Notes: a model not told the origin generated them from the letters alone. 64,000 nucleotides of DNA from Flavobacterium phragmitis (GCF_900112575.1 NZ_FOMH01000008.1:282860-346859), one strand, 5' to 3'. Positions 25,521-35,944 are shown, numbered from the stretch's first letter. Program-made: numbers and translations.

Positions 25521-26516
25521 TTAATTAAGATCAAATTTGATTCCAGTCATCTCTTCACTTAATTTCCATAATTGTTTGGCATTTTTTTCGTCAAGCGAAT
25601 AAGGTTTAATACCGCCTATAACAGCTGTATTGGAGTTTAAAGAGGCTATATCAACATTCTCGCAATAAACACCTCCAATAGTAGCAAGCAAGTTGCTTGT
25701 GGCGGCCCAAACCGTTGTCGCAGCGCCTTGTGGAATAGTTTTTAATGAAGCAGCAACTTCTGGCAGTATATTGCCTTCCGCATCGCAATAACCTAATTTT
25801 TGAAGTAAGTCGATTGGTGCTTCTCTTGCCAATTCTGTTTCTCCAACTGCTCCTGGACACAAAGCATAACTACGTACATTATGAGTTTTTGCTCTATTAT
25901 CAAATTCCATAGAGAAGAGATTAACAGCGGTTTTTGATTGTCCATATCCCAGTAGAGTTTCATATTCTCGGTAAAAGAAATTGGGATCTTCAAAATTGAA
26001 ATCAGAAAATTGATGACCACCAGAAGATACATTAACCACTCTTGCACCGTCTGCTTTTTTTAAAGCTGGCCATAATCTAGCCGTAAGCTGAAACAAAGCG
26101 AGATAGTTGGTTGCCAATTGTGATTCAAATCCTCGATAATCTCTTCGCAATGGCACCCACATAATACCAGCGTTGTTAATGAGTAAATGAAGTGGTTGGT
26201 TTGATTTCAGAAATCTTTCTGCGAAAGCATCAATAGAATCAGGTTGCATTAAATCCATTTTTTCTATAATTATATTTGCAATTCCGTTGAGGTTTCTTTT
26301 GGCTTTTTCTATGTCTCTTGCGGGTACAATTACAACTGCACCTGCGCCGGCAAGTGTTTTAACCGTTTCTAAACCTATCCCAGTATTACCGCCAGTTACA
26401 ATAGCAGTTTTTCCTGTAAGATCAATTCCTTTTATCACTTCATTTGTTGTTGATTTGGCATTAAATCCAGAACCTGTTGGTTGCTGCAATGCTCCGTAAT
26501 AATTATTCTGTTCCAT
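25521..26516 (-). CDS. SDR oxidoreductase, retinol-dehydrogenase-like
   Basis: A 331-residue SDR, longer than classical members. Motifs: TGGNTGIG for the cofactor, LLINNAGIM, VNVSSGGHQF with the active-site Ser, and YGQSK (YxxxK). VPARDIEK after strand 2 suggests NADP. The wide substrate-loop insertion and C-terminal extension resemble plant protochlorophyllide/retinol reductase-like SDRs, and the substrate is unknown. It is first gene of an operon with the AraC regulator. Operator-like direct repeats lie 59-96 bp upstream. Confidence 0.9.
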   Translation of the reverse strand: MEQNNYYGALQQPTGSGFNAKSTTNEVIKGIDLTGKTAIVTGGNTGIGLETVKTLAGAGAVVIVPARDIEKAKRNLNGIANIIIEKMDLMQPDSIDAFAERFLKSNQPLHLLINNAGIMWVPLRRDYRGFESQLATNYLALFQLTARLWPALKKADGARVVNVSSGGHQFSDFNFEDPNFFYREYETLLGYGQSKTAVNLFSMEFDNRAKTHNVRSYALCPGAVGETELAREAPIDLLQKLGYCDAEGNILPEVAASLKTIPQGAATTVWAATSNLLATIGGVYCENVDIASLNSNTAVIGGIKPYSLDEKNAKQLWKLSEEMTGIKFDLN

Positions 26517-26574
26517 TTTTTTAATTTTTAATTGTTATGATGAAGCAAAATTAGAGGGAATAAGAAAGGACAAC

Positions 26575-26612
26575 TTTGTTCAAACGTCCTAAAAAGGTTT
26601 GTTTAAACGTCC
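26575..26612. promoter_or_regulatory. Direct repeats, probable AraC operator
   Basis: TTTGTTCAAACGTCC (26575-26589) and TTTGTTTAAACGTCC (26598-26612) differ at one base and are spaced 23 bp start to start, about two helical turns. They lie upstream of the SDR-AraC operon and fit binding by two AraC subunits. Confidence 0.65.
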
Positions 26613-26874
26613 ATAATCTTAAAATGTTAAATTAATTTTTAAAAAAAATATAGCTTGGCGTAAATATTTATTTTATCGTAATATTTATATTGTAATTTTT
26701 TATAAAACGTATTTTTTTGTGTTTTTTAATTAAGATTATATAATTTGAAAAAGTTTGCTATATTTGAAGTGTTGTTGATACACTTATTGACTCAAAAATA
26801 AAGTGGAAGCAAAATAATGCAATACTTATGGCTTTAATGGAATCTAATCCGTTGAATTAACTTTTTTTTTTTAA
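26613..26874. other. Rest of the SDR / BNR_4 divergent intergenic region
   Basis: Very AT-rich. A TATATTTG box at 26759-26766 matches the Bacteroidota -7 element TAnnTTTG and may serve the BNR_4 gene, but there is no clear -33 box at the right spacing. The CCC-rich operator found at the GH2 and susC promoters is absent. Confidence 0.4.
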
Positions 26875-28209
26875 ATGAAAATCGATTTATATACTCAATC
26901 AAACAAAAAATCATTTCGTACGACAAGTTTATTTTTAGCATTACTCTTTTTTTCATTTCATCTAAATGCCCAGTTAAAAACTACAGAAAGCGAAGTAGGT
27001 TTAGGTTGGAGTAACAATTCTGTTAATACGGTTATTTTTAGAAATAGCGCACTGACATCGTTTAAAGGAAATCAATATACAGCTTACTATGATCCGGAAG
27101 GCAGAATGGTTTTGGCAAAACGAAAACTAAATTCAAACAACTGGGATAAAGTAATTACGCCTTACAGCGGAAATGTAAAAGACGCCCACAACGATATCAG
27201 TATTGCAATTGATAGTGATGGTTATCTTCACGTGAGCTGGGACCATCATGATACACGTTTACGTTATGCGCGAAGTAAGAAACCGTTTTCTTTAGAATTA
27301 GGCGAAGAAATAGCTATGACTGGTGTAGACGAGAATAAAGTAACGTATCCTGAATTTCATAATCTTCCTAATGGAAATTTATTGTTTTGTTACCGTTCCG
27401 GAGCTTCTGGAAGAGGAAATTTAGTTATTAAATCTTATGATGTTAAAAAACAGCAATGGACATCCTTACAAAATAACTTGCTTGATGGTGAAAATCAGCG
27501 CAGTGCTTATTGGCAAATGTGTATAGGTAAAAAAGGAATTTACATTTCGTGGGTTTGGAGAGAAAGCTGGGATGTATCAACGAATCATGATCTCTGTTAC
27601 GCTTTTTCAGCCGATGGAGGAAAAACATGGCAAAAATCTACAGGAGAAAAATACACTTTACCCATTACAAAGGAAACAGCCGAACATGCTTGGAACGTAC
27701 CACAAAACAGCAGTTTAATTAACCAAACCGCAATGACTGTCGACGAAAAAGGAAATCCATACATTACTACTTATTGGGACAATACTGGTATTCCGCAATA
27801 TAAAGTCGTATATATATCTGATGGAAAATGGAATTTAATCAATACCGATTTTCATAGTAAACCTTTTAGTTTAGGAGGAGGCGGAACCAAAAGAATTCCG
27901 ATTTCACGTCCAGAGATTTTGGTTGATAAATCGATGCTCTATTTGCTTTTTAGAGATGAAGAACGTGACAATAAAATCACATTAGCTTATGCTGATTTAG
28001 GAAATAAAAAATGGCAGTTAACAGATTTAAGTCGTTTTACAGTTGGACAATGGGAACCTAATTTGGATAAAGAACTTTGGAAAGAGAAAAAACAATTGCA
28101 CATTTTTTCTCAAAATGTAAGTCAGGCAGATGGAGAAGGATTAGTAAAAGTAAATCCGGAACCTGTACAGGTTTTAGAAGTTAAAAAGCTGCCTGTTTTG
28201 AAAAATTAA
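26875..28209 (+). CDS. BNR_4 beta-propeller enzyme, GH145/PL25-like
   Basis: A 444-residue exported protein (signal peptide ending FHLNAQ) with a seven-bladed BNR_4 propeller. The block DAHNDISIAIDSDGYLHVSW runs into DHHDTRLRYARS, which is the signature of this group; further blades show PEFHNLPNGNLLFCYRSG and HAWNVPQNSSLINQTAMTVD. Known BNR_4 enzymes are ulvan lyases (PL24, PL25) and GH145, which removes alpha-1,4-rhamnose from glucuronic acid on arabinogalactan protein. With GH154, GH105 and exo-galactanase neighbours and no sulfatase, the GH145-like role is favoured. I cannot decide lyase or hydrolase from motifs alone. It is the first gene of the polysaccharide locus. Confidence 0.78.
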   Translation: MKIDLYTQSNKKSFRTTSLFLALLFFSFHLNAQLKTTESEVGLGWSNNSVNTVIFRNSALTSFKGNQYTAYYDPEGRMVLAKRKLNSNNWDKVITPYSGNVKDAHNDISIAIDSDGYLHVSWDHHDTRLRYARSKKPFSLELGEEIAMTGVDENKVTYPEFHNLPNGNLLFCYRSGASGRGNLVIKSYDVKKQQWTSLQNNLLDGENQRSAYWQMCIGKKGIYISWVWRESWDVSTNHDLCYAFSADGGKTWQKSTGEKYTLPITKETAEHAWNVPQNSSLINQTAMTVDEKGNPYITTYWDNTGIPQYKVVYISDGKWNLINTDFHSKPFSLGGGGTKRIPISRPEILVDKSMLYLLFRDEERDNKITLAYADLGNKKWQLTDLSRFTVGQWEPNLDKELWKEKKQLHIFSQNVSQADGEGLVKVNPEPVQVLEVKKLPVLKN

Positions 28210-28338
28210 TAATGGATTAAAAGAGTTGTTTTTTAGCATAAATATAATTTTCTCGTTTAACATTTTTTGAATTAATAATTATGAATAATGTAAGCTGTCG
28301 TCTTATTAGCTCGCTTTTTGGCTGTTTATGCTAATATA

Positions 28339-28394
28339 CCCCTTCTAATTTACTGTAACGTCCCTCTTATCTTATAGGTCGTTATTTAAATTTG
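28339..28394 (+). promoter_or_regulatory. Putative regulator site and promoter of the GH2 gene
   Basis: CCCCTTCT at 28339 is followed by TGTAA at 28354 and CCCTCTT at 28362, a direct repeat of 23 bp. A Bacteroidota -7 box TAAATTTG lies at 28387-28394, 48 bp after the first C. The same elements at the same spacing precede susC. No good -33 box is present, so the promoter should need an activator, presumably the hybrid regulator at 31786. Confidence 0.65.
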
Positions 28395-28486
28395 TGAAGT
28401 TGATTTTTATTTTGATGTCAAGCATCGACAGTTTTGGTCGAAATAAATTTTGGAATAGTAAATTTTAAAAACCTTCGTGTAGTTAA

Positions 28487-31400
28487 ATGAAAAAAATTGT
28501 ATTAGCACTTGCTTTGTTTTGGAGTCTGCAAAATAATTATGCCCAGAATAATGAATGGGAAAATCCTCAGATTCTGGACAGAGGAAAAGAAAAAGGCAGA
28601 AGTTCTTTCTTGTTATTCAGTAACGAAAAGGAACTGAAAGCAAATGATCCTCAAAAATCAGAATTGTATCAGAGTTTGAATGGAAATTGGAAATTCAATA
28701 TTGTTAAAAATCCTTCTCAAAGACCTATGGATTTTTATGCATCCAATTTGAATGACTCCAATTGGAAAAACATTCAGGTGCCTTCTAACTGGGAACTACA
28801 AGGTTATGATATTCCAATTTATACCAATATTACGTATCCTTTTCCAAAAAATCCGCCTTTTATAAATGGTGATTATAATCCGGTTGGAAGTTACAGACGC
28901 ACTTTTCAAGTAGCTGATTCATGGAAAGATAAAGAAATTATTCTTCATTTTGCTTCAATTTCAGGATATGCGAGAGTATTCCTGAATGGAAAAGAAGTAG
29001 GAATGACGAAAGCATCGAAAACTCCGGCTGAATTTAATATTACTTCATATTTAAAAAAAGGAGAAAATCTATTGGCAGTTCAAGTAATCCGCTGGCATGA
29101 TGGAAGTTATTTAGAAGACCAGGATTTTTGGAGATTAAGCGGTATCGAAAGAGACGTTTATCTGCAGGCAATGCCTAAAACAACCGTTTGGGATTATTTT
29201 GTAAAAAGTGATTTAGACAATCAATACAAAAACGGACTTTTTAATGTGGATGTCACTTTAAAATATTTTGAAAAGAATAAAATAAAAAATCCATCTGTAA
29301 AAGTTGAATTGTTTGACAATCAGGATAAAGTGATGTATTCTGAAAGCAAAAAAGTCAATGATAAAGCAAAAAATGTAAGCTTTGAAAAAACAATTGAAAA
29401 TGTAAAATTATGGAGCAATGAAACACCAAATCTGTACCGATATACCATTACATTATTAGATAATAAAGGCAAAACATTAGAAATTATTTCTAAAAAAACA
29501 GGTTTTAGAAAAGTAGAAATTAAGAATGCTCGTTTGCTGGTAAATGGTAAAGTCATTATGGTAAAAGGAGTTAATATTCATGAACATGACGATGTAAACG
29601 GTCACGTTCCAAATGAAAAATTGACGCTGAAGGATCTTCAGTTGATGAAAGAATACAACATTAACTCCATCAGAATGAGTCATTATCCGCACGATCCTCA
29701 TATTTATGAGTTGTGCGATCAATATGGTTTTTATGTGGTAGATGAAGCCAATATCGAAAGTCATGCAATGGGAGCAGAATGGCAGAATTGGTTTGACCAG
29801 AAAAAACATCCGGCTTATCTTCCGGAATGGGCACCGGCACATTTAGACCGTATTGAAAGAATGTTTGCGGTAGACAAAAACCATCCTTCGATTATTGTTT
29901 GGTCTTTAGGAAATGAATGTGGTAACGGACCGGTTTTTTATGATGCTTACGATTGGCTGAAAAAAGTCGATACTACACGTCCGGTTCAGTTTGAGCAGGC
30001 AGGAGAAAATAGAAATACGGATATCGTAGCTCCAATGTATCCAAGTATCAAAAGCATGAAAAATTATGCAAACTCTGACAAAACTCGTCCGTATATTATG
30101 TGTGAATATGCACACGCAATGGGACAAAGCAGTGGTAATTTTCAGGAATATTGGGATATTATCAATAATAGCAAACGCATGCAAGGTGGTTTTATATGGG
30201 ACTGGGTAGATCAGGGAATCAAAACTCAAAACGATAAAGGACAGGTTTTCTGGGCTTACGGAGGCGATTTAGGAGGTGCTGCCCTACAAAATGACGAAAA
30301 CGGTTGTGCAGACGGACTTGTATTTTCAAACAGAACGCCAAAACCAGCTTTGGAGGAAGTTAAAAAAGTATATCAAAACATTGAAATTCTTTTGAACAGC
30401 AGAACGGAACTACTAATCAGAAATCATTTTAATTATACCAATCTGTCCAATTACAACTTTAAGTATGAAGTAATTAAAAACGGTTCAAAAGTAAAATCAG
30501 GTGAATTTAGTTTTGATTTAGAACCGGAACAAAGTAAAAAAGTAGCAATCTATTTAGGTGATATCGATGAAAATTCAGAATATTTTTTAAATGTTTATGC
30601 CGTTTCAAAATACGATGAACCGTTGGTCGCAAAAGGATTTGAATTTGCAAGAGCACAATTTGAAATAGCAAAAGGAAATTATTTTGCATCGAACACCAAA
30701 CCAAATAATGCCTCTAAATTAAAATATTCAAAAGCAAACAACATTCTTTCTTTTGAAACAGAAAGTATTAAAGGAGAGTTTGATCTTAAAAATGGAGAAA
30801 TTCTGAAATATGCATCAAAAAATGGAGAGAATGTAATTAAAAATTTCCCTACACCTTATTTCTGGCGTGCTCCAACAGATAATGATTTTGGAAGCGGCAT
30901 GCCAAATAAATTAGGAATTTGGAAAGAAGCATCAAAAAATCCGACAGTTGTAAGTGTTGTTTTAGATGAAAAAAATACAGCAGGATTAGGAATAAAAGTA
31001 GCTTATAAATTAGCGCAAGCCGATGTTCCATATACAGTAGATTATTTAATTCAGAATAATGGAGAAATTAAAATCACATCTTCAATCGATATGACAGGAA
31101 AAGATTTACCGGAACTGCCTCGTTTTGGAATGCGTATGAAATTAAACGGATCATTTGATAATTTAAGTTATTACGGAAGAGGACCTTGGGAAAACTATTC
31201 AGATAGAAATTCGGCCGCATTTATCGGAGAATATTCAGATAAGGTGAGCAATCAATATGCAAGAAATTTTATTCGTCCGCAGGAATCGGGATATAAAACA
31301 GATGTCCGTTGGCTGACTTTAAAAAACAATGCGGGACAAGGTTTAAGAATTGATGGCGCACAGCCAATTGGTTTTAGTGCACTGAATATTTCGACAGAAG

Positions 31401-31600
31401 ATTTGGATCCGGGAAAAAATAAGGAGCAACGTCATCCGACTGATTTAAACTTAGATTCTAAAGAAGCAGTTTACCTGCATGTAGATTACAAGCAAAGAGG
31501 TCTTGGCGGCGATGACAGCTGGGGAAGTCTGCCACATGAGCAATATCGTTTGTTGGGCAAAAAATACAGCTATTCCTATACCGTATCATTGATTAATTAG
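28487..31600 (+). CDS. GH2 beta-galactosidase, LacZ-like
   Basis: A 1037-residue exported enzyme (signal MKKIVLALALFWSLQNNYAQ). Domain order is that of LacZ: sugar-binding jelly roll (NWKNIQVPSNWELQGYDIPI), Ig-like domain, TIM barrel, and the C-terminal Bgal_small_N sandwich (NLSYYGRGPWENYSDRNSAA). The acid/base Glu477 lies in WSLGNECGNGP and the nucleophile Glu540 in CEYAHAMGQSSGN, matching Glu461 and Glu537 of E. coli LacZ. It should cut terminal beta-galactose, here probably from beta-1,6-galactan side chains or backbone oligosaccharides, in the periplasm. It has its own promoter with the locus-wide operator and ends at a terminator. Confidence 0.95.
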   Translation: MKKIVLALALFWSLQNNYAQNNEWENPQILDRGKEKGRSSFLLFSNEKELKANDPQKSELYQSLNGNWKFNIVKNPSQRPMDFYASNLNDSNWKNIQVPSNWELQGYDIPIYTNITYPFPKNPPFINGDYNPVGSYRRTFQVADSWKDKEIILHFASISGYARVFLNGKEVGMTKASKTPAEFNITSYLKKGENLLAVQVIRWHDGSYLEDQDFWRLSGIERDVYLQAMPKTTVWDYFVKSDLDNQYKNGLFNVDVTLKYFEKNKIKNPSVKVELFDNQDKVMYSESKKVNDKAKNVSFEKTIENVKLWSNETPNLYRYTITLLDNKGKTLEIISKKTGFRKVEIKNARLLVNGKVIMVKGVNIHEHDDVNGHVPNEKLTLKDLQLMKEYNINSIRMSHYPHDPHIYELCDQYGFYVVDEANIESHAMGAEWQNWFDQKKHPAYLPEWAPAHLDRIERMFAVDKNHPSIIVWSLGNECGNGPVFYDAYDWLKKVDTTRPVQFEQAGENRNTDIVAPMYPSIKSMKNYANSDKTRPYIMCEYAHAMGQSSGNFQEYWDIINNSKRMQGGFIWDWVDQGIKTQNDKGQVFWAYGGDLGGAALQNDENGCADGLVFSNRTPKPALEEVKKVYQNIEILLNSRTELLIRNHFNYTNLSNYNFKYEVIKNGSKVKSGEFSFDLEPEQSKKVAIYLGDIDENSEYFLNVYAVSKYDEPLVAKGFEFARAQFEIAKGNYFASNTKPNNASKLKYSKANNILSFETESIKGEFDLKNGEILKYASKNGENVIKNFPTPYFWRAPTDNDFGSGMPNKLGIWKEASKNPTVVSVVLDEKNTAGLGIKVAYKLAQADVPYTVDYLIQNNGEIKITSSIDMTGKDLPELPRFGMRMKLNGSFDNLSYYGRGPWENYSDRNSAAFIGEYSDKVSNQYARNFIRPQESGYKTDVRWLTLKNNAGQGLRIDGAQPIGFSALNISTEDLDPGKNKEQRHPTDLNLDSKEAVYLHVDYKQRGLGGDDSWGSLPHEQYRLLGKKYSYSYTVSLIN

Positions 31601-31624
31601 TTAGTAGTTCGTCTTTTTGGAAAG

Positions 31625-31655
31625 AAAAACCTATGAGTAAACATCATAGGTTTTT
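31625..31655 (+). terminator. Intrinsic terminator after the GH2 gene
   Basis: AAAAACCTATGA and TCATAGGTTTTT form a 12-bp stem around GTAAACA, ending in T. Confidence 0.88.
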
Positions 31656-31785
31656 CTGATTTTTAAATATTTAAGAATAATGGCCTTTTTAAGGAATAAA
31701 ATTTTACAACAAATGCTTTTTTAAAATAACAAACATCTATTTATAGATTCATCAAAAACTTAACCTAACCTAACCACTGCACATT

Positions 31786-34700
31786 TTGAAAAATAGAATG
31801 CTATTATTTTTAATGCTTTTAGTTTGCTTTCCGGCTCAACCACAGTCGGCTGAGGGATTATCTGCTTCTAAATTTGGACAGGAAAAATATACTATTGGCT
31901 ATATCGGTATCAAAAACGGACTTGCCAATAACGCTGTTACTTCGGTTTATAAAGACAAAAGAGGCCTAATGTGGTTTGGTACTTATGATGGAATAAGCCG
32001 ATATGATGGTTATAATTTTTTAAATTTTAGAAATGAACCAAACGATTATAGTTCATTAAATAATAATAGGGTTGTAAGCATTTGCGGAACCAAAGATGAA
32101 ATCTGGATTGGTACAAAAGGCGGTATCAGCGTTTACAATTATCTAAACAATCATTTTAGTAGAAAATATTACTTAAATGCTAAAACTTCAAAGATTGAGC
32201 CGATAGATTTTGTAGTCAACAAAATTATAGATCATAAATCAGTTATGTATATCGGCACTGCTGGTCAGGGACTGCTTTATTACGAAGACAAGCAGGAAAA
32301 AATCATTCAGATTCCGCTGTATGTAAATGGAAAACTGCAATGGGATTATCATGTTCAGGGAATGGATTTCGACAAATCGGGTAAATTTTGGTGTTTTGTT
32401 CAGGGAATTGGATTGGTAACTATGGATGCAACGGCGAAAAAACTGATTGTCGTTTTCTCTGATTTTACTGTTGGAAGCTGTATTTTATGCGATAAATTTT
32501 TAAACATTTGGATTGGTACAGACGAAGGTTTATTGAGATATAATTCCGTAAATAAAACACATCAAATGTATAGAAATCAGGAAGTTCAGTATCCTATTTC
32601 CGATTTGATGTGCAAACCAGACAAAAAAGAACTTTGGATTGCCACCAATGGGAATGGAATAGTAAAATACAGTTATGCATTGGATAGTTTTTCTTTGTTT
32701 AATGCCAATTCTGATGAGGAAAAATTGAATAGTAACGCCATTTCTTCACTTTTTTCGGATAATGAAAATAGAGTTTGGGTTGGAACTTTAAGAGGAGGCG
32801 TTAATAAAATTGAGGAAAGAAAAAGTCCTTTTACGACCATTTCTAAAAATGAAAAGATAAAAAATACGATTCCAAGTGATTTTATTCTTTCCTTGTCAGA
32901 ACAAGATAGTGAACATTTATGGATAGGAACAGATGGAGCGGGTGCAAGTTTATGGAATAGAAAGACTAATACGTTTACAAATTATTCTCATAGCTCCAAT
33001 AATACCAATTCGATATCTAATAATTTTGTTTCCTCAATCGTAACCGACAGCAGAGGAACTTGGTTTGCGACCTATGGTGGCGGTGTTTGTTTGTTTAATT
33101 CGCAGACTCATAATTTCAAAAAGTACACCTTTTTTAATCCTAAAGTTGGTGCCAATCAAAAGAATTTCTGGGTGCTTTTTCGCGCTAAGAATAATGTTTT
33201 GTGGGCGGCTTCTCCAGATGATGAAGGGTTATATCGCTATAATGAAATACAGGATAAATTTGATTTTGTTGATGCAAAAATTAGAGGAATTATTTCTATT
33301 GCAGAGGATCATAATGCCAATCTTTGGATAGGGAATTTTACGGATTTAGTCGAATTCAATCCAAAAACAATGCAACGTAAAGTCATTGATCTTAAATATC
33401 CTGTACGATCTGTTATTGCTGTTTCGCCTGAAAAAATGCTTGTGGGAACAGAAGGAGGAGGACTTTTGATTTTTAATCCGCAGACGCTGCAAAAGAAATT
33501 CCTGACCCAAAAAGATGGAATTCCAAATAATTCGGTATTAAATATTGTAAAGGACAATAAAGGAGATTATTGGTGCAGTACTTATAATGGAATATTTGTT
33601 TACAATGCTCAAACGGGACATATTACAAGTTATCATGATGCTGATGGTCTTCAGAGTAATCAGTTTAATTATAATGCGGCGCTTAAACTTTCAACAGGTG
33701 AAATCCTTTTTGGAGGAATTAAAGGTTTTAACATCATAAACACCAAAATCAATACCCAGATTCATGATTTTCCAAAGCTGGTTATCACTACAATAAAAGT
33801 AAATAATAAGGTTTATGATCAATCCAATTTAACTTCTTTTGGAATCGATAAACTGAAATTGCCTTATGATGAATCAATGCTCAATATTGATTTTGCTGCT
33901 TTAGAATACAGTCTTCCTGAAAAAATTTCTTATGCATATTTTTTAGAAGGATGGGATTCGCAATGGCATTATGTAGATAATATTCGGAGTGCCAATTATT
34001 CCAAAATCACAGAAGGCGATTATGTCTTGAAAATCAAATCTACTAATGCTGAAGGAATCTGGAATAAAAGCGCTATTTCACTTCCAATTACCATATTACC
34101 TCCGTGGTACAGAAGCGGTTTTGCTTATTTTATATATTTCCTGCTTATTTGTCTTGGGATTTATGTAGTTGACAAATATCAGCGTCAGCAGGCCAAACTT
34201 AAATATGAAGTAAAACTTTCGCAGGATTTGGCCAAACAGGAAAAAGAACTGAATGAGAAAAAAATAACCTTTTTTACCAATATTTCTCATGAATTCAGAT
34301 CGCCTTTAACCATGATTATTAATCCTTTAAAGGATATCATTTACGGAACCGAGCAACAGATTGATCCCGGTGCTATTGAAATGGTTTACAGCAATTCCAG
34401 AAGATTGTTGAGTTTGGTGGATCAATTGCTTCTTTTTAGAAAAACGGAAACCGAAACGGGAAAACTTAAAATTGGTCAAATTGATATTGTTGAATTGGCC
34501 AAAGAGGTTTTCAGCTGTTTTGTGCATCACGCCAAAGTCAAAAAAATAGATTATAGTTTTAGTATTTCTGAAGAAAGAGTATTGGTGTATGTAGACCGAG
34601 AAAAAATAGAAATGGCTCTGTTTAATTTGATTTCGAATGCATTAAAATTTACAGAAAAGGAGAACGGAAGTGTTGCGGTTAATTTGCGCTGTACAGACAA

Positions 34701-35883
34701 TGAAGTTATTATAAAAGTGATTGATAATGGCGAAGGAGTTTCAGATGTTGATAAAGAGAAAATATTTAATTTATTTTATCAGTCCAATAATAACATAAAA
34801 AACAACCGCAAGGGATTTGGTATTGGACTTTATTTGGTGAAACAATTTGTGAATCAGCATCATGGGTCAGTTGGTTGTTATGATAATGAAAATGGCGGAT
34901 CCATTTTTGAAATTAAACTGCCTTTAGGAAAAGAACATTTTGGAGATATTGAAATCAGGGAAGATTTAAGTGACAGAACCTTATTTTTAGAAGAAGCTTT
35001 GGAAGACACCGTGATACAGGAAAATGTATTGCAGACTATTAAAGAATCTGAAACAGTCAGTGATTTGATTAAAGATGCCAAAAGTATTTTGGTTGTAGAT
35101 GATAATGCCCAAATAAGAAATTATTTAAAACGAATATTATCTGCAAAATATCATATTACACTAGCCGAAAATGCTGAAATGGCTTTAACTCTAATTAGAA
35201 AAGTACAACCCGATTTGATTATTTCTGATGTTGTAATGGGAGAAATGAATGGCGTTGCCTTTTGCAAGCACATCAAATCAGACGAAGAGCTAAAACATAT
35301 TCCGGTGATATTGCTTACTGGAGGAACTTCCGAAGAGGTAAAACTCAAAGGAGCCGAAGTTGGTGCTGATGATTACATTACAAAACCTTTTGATAATGAT
35401 TATTTATTGGCCAGAATCAGTGGTATATTAGCGAGACGCGACAGCGAACAGCATTATTTACTTAATTCAGTTACCAAAAAAGAAGCAAATCTAAAATTAT
35501 CCGATGAAGATAAAAAACTCATCGAAAGGATTGTGGACATAATTGATGCCAATTTAGATGTGGAGAATTTCAATGTACATGATTTGGCGTTTCATTTAGG
35601 AATGAGTTATTCTTTGGTGTATAAAAAAATTAAAAAGATTACAGGTAAATCGGTTTCAGAATTTACCAGAAATGTGCGTTTGCGAAAAGTAGCGACCTTA
35701 TTAATTACAACCGATCTACAGATTAGTCAGGCCGCTTCGATAGCTGGTTTTGGAGATATTAAGTATTTCAGGAAACACTTTCAACAGTTTTATAATATAA
35801 ATCCTTCCGAGTTTAAGAAGAAGTATCAAAATGTAAAGGATAATAAATATATACTGAATGAAAGTTTTTGGAAATCAGCTTGA
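31786..35883 (+). CDS. Hybrid two-component system regulator (HTCS)
   Basis: A 1365-residue one-protein sensor-regulator. Signal peptide (to ~20), two seven-bladed reg_prop propellers in the periplasm (~35-660; repeats such as GLMWFGTYDGISRYDGYNF and ELWIATNGNGIVKY), a Y_Y_Y domain (~690-770), one membrane helix (~776-796), HisKA with His835 in TNISHEFRSPLT, ATPase domain (NLISNALKFT; GFGIGLYLVKQF), receiver with Asp1148 in DLIISDVVMGEMNG, and AraC HTH (~1240-1347). HTCS proteins bind an oligosaccharide outside and switch on the local susC genes. The start is TTG at 31786, giving a basic signal-peptide n-region; ATG at 31798 is the alternative. Confidence 0.96.
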   Translation: MKNRMLLFLMLLVCFPAQPQSAEGLSASKFGQEKYTIGYIGIKNGLANNAVTSVYKDKRGLMWFGTYDGISRYDGYNFLNFRNEPNDYSSLNNNRVVSICGTKDEIWIGTKGGISVYNYLNNHFSRKYYLNAKTSKIEPIDFVVNKIIDHKSVMYIGTAGQGLLYYEDKQEKIIQIPLYVNGKLQWDYHVQGMDFDKSGKFWCFVQGIGLVTMDATAKKLIVVFSDFTVGSCILCDKFLNIWIGTDEGLLRYNSVNKTHQMYRNQEVQYPISDLMCKPDKKELWIATNGNGIVKYSYALDSFSLFNANSDEEKLNSNAISSLFSDNENRVWVGTLRGGVNKIEERKSPFTTISKNEKIKNTIPSDFILSLSEQDSEHLWIGTDGAGASLWNRKTNTFTNYSHSSNNTNSISNNFVSSIVTDSRGTWFATYGGGVCLFNSQTHNFKKYTFFNPKVGANQKNFWVLFRAKNNVLWAASPDDEGLYRYNEIQDKFDFVDAKIRGIISIAEDHNANLWIGNFTDLVEFNPKTMQRKVIDLKYPVRSVIAVSPEKMLVGTEGGGLLIFNPQTLQKKFLTQKDGIPNNSVLNIVKDNKGDYWCSTYNGIFVYNAQTGHITSYHDADGLQSNQFNYNAALKLSTGEILFGGIKGFNIINTKINTQIHDFPKLVITTIKVNNKVYDQSNLTSFGIDKLKLPYDESMLNIDFAALEYSLPEKISYAYFLEGWDSQWHYVDNIRSANYSKITEGDYVLKIKSTNAEGIWNKSAISLPITILPPWYRSGFAYFIYFLLICLGIYVVDKYQRQQAKLKYEVKLSQDLAKQEKELNEKKITFFTNISHEFRSPLTMIINPLKDIIYGTEQQIDPGAIEMVYSNSRRLLSLVDQLLLFRKTETETGKLKIGQIDIVELAKEVFSCFVHHAKVKKIDYSFSISEERVLVYVDREKIEMALFNLISNALKFTEKENGSVAVNLRCTDNEVIIKVIDNGEGVSDVDKEKIFNLFYQSNNNIKNNRKGFGIGLYLVKQFVNQHHGSVGCYDNENGGSIFEIKLPLGKEHFGDIEIREDLSDRTLFLEEALEDTVIQENVLQTIKESETVSDLIKDAKSILVVDDNAQIRNYLKRILSAKYHITLAENAEMALTLIRKVQPDLIISDVVMGEMNGVAFCKHIKSDEELKHIPVILLTGGTSEEVKLKGAEVGADDYITKPFDNDYLLARISGILARRDSEQHYLLNSVTKKEANLKLSDEDKKLIERIVDIIDANLDVENFNVHDLAFHLGMSYSLVYKKIKKITGKSVSEFTRNVRLRKVATLLITTDLQISQAASIAGFGDIKYFRKHFQQFYNINPSEFKKKYQNVKDNKYILNESFWKSA

Positions 35884-35944
35884 TAGTTAAAATAGATTTG
35901 GAAAAAAAACAATTAATGAGACATTAAAAGGACACAATTTAAAA

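Noticed and set aside
29477..29842. Antisense frames of 60-120 codons inside the GH2 gene and the HTCS gene
   Set aside because: Shadows of AT-rich coding sequence with no motifs or start context.
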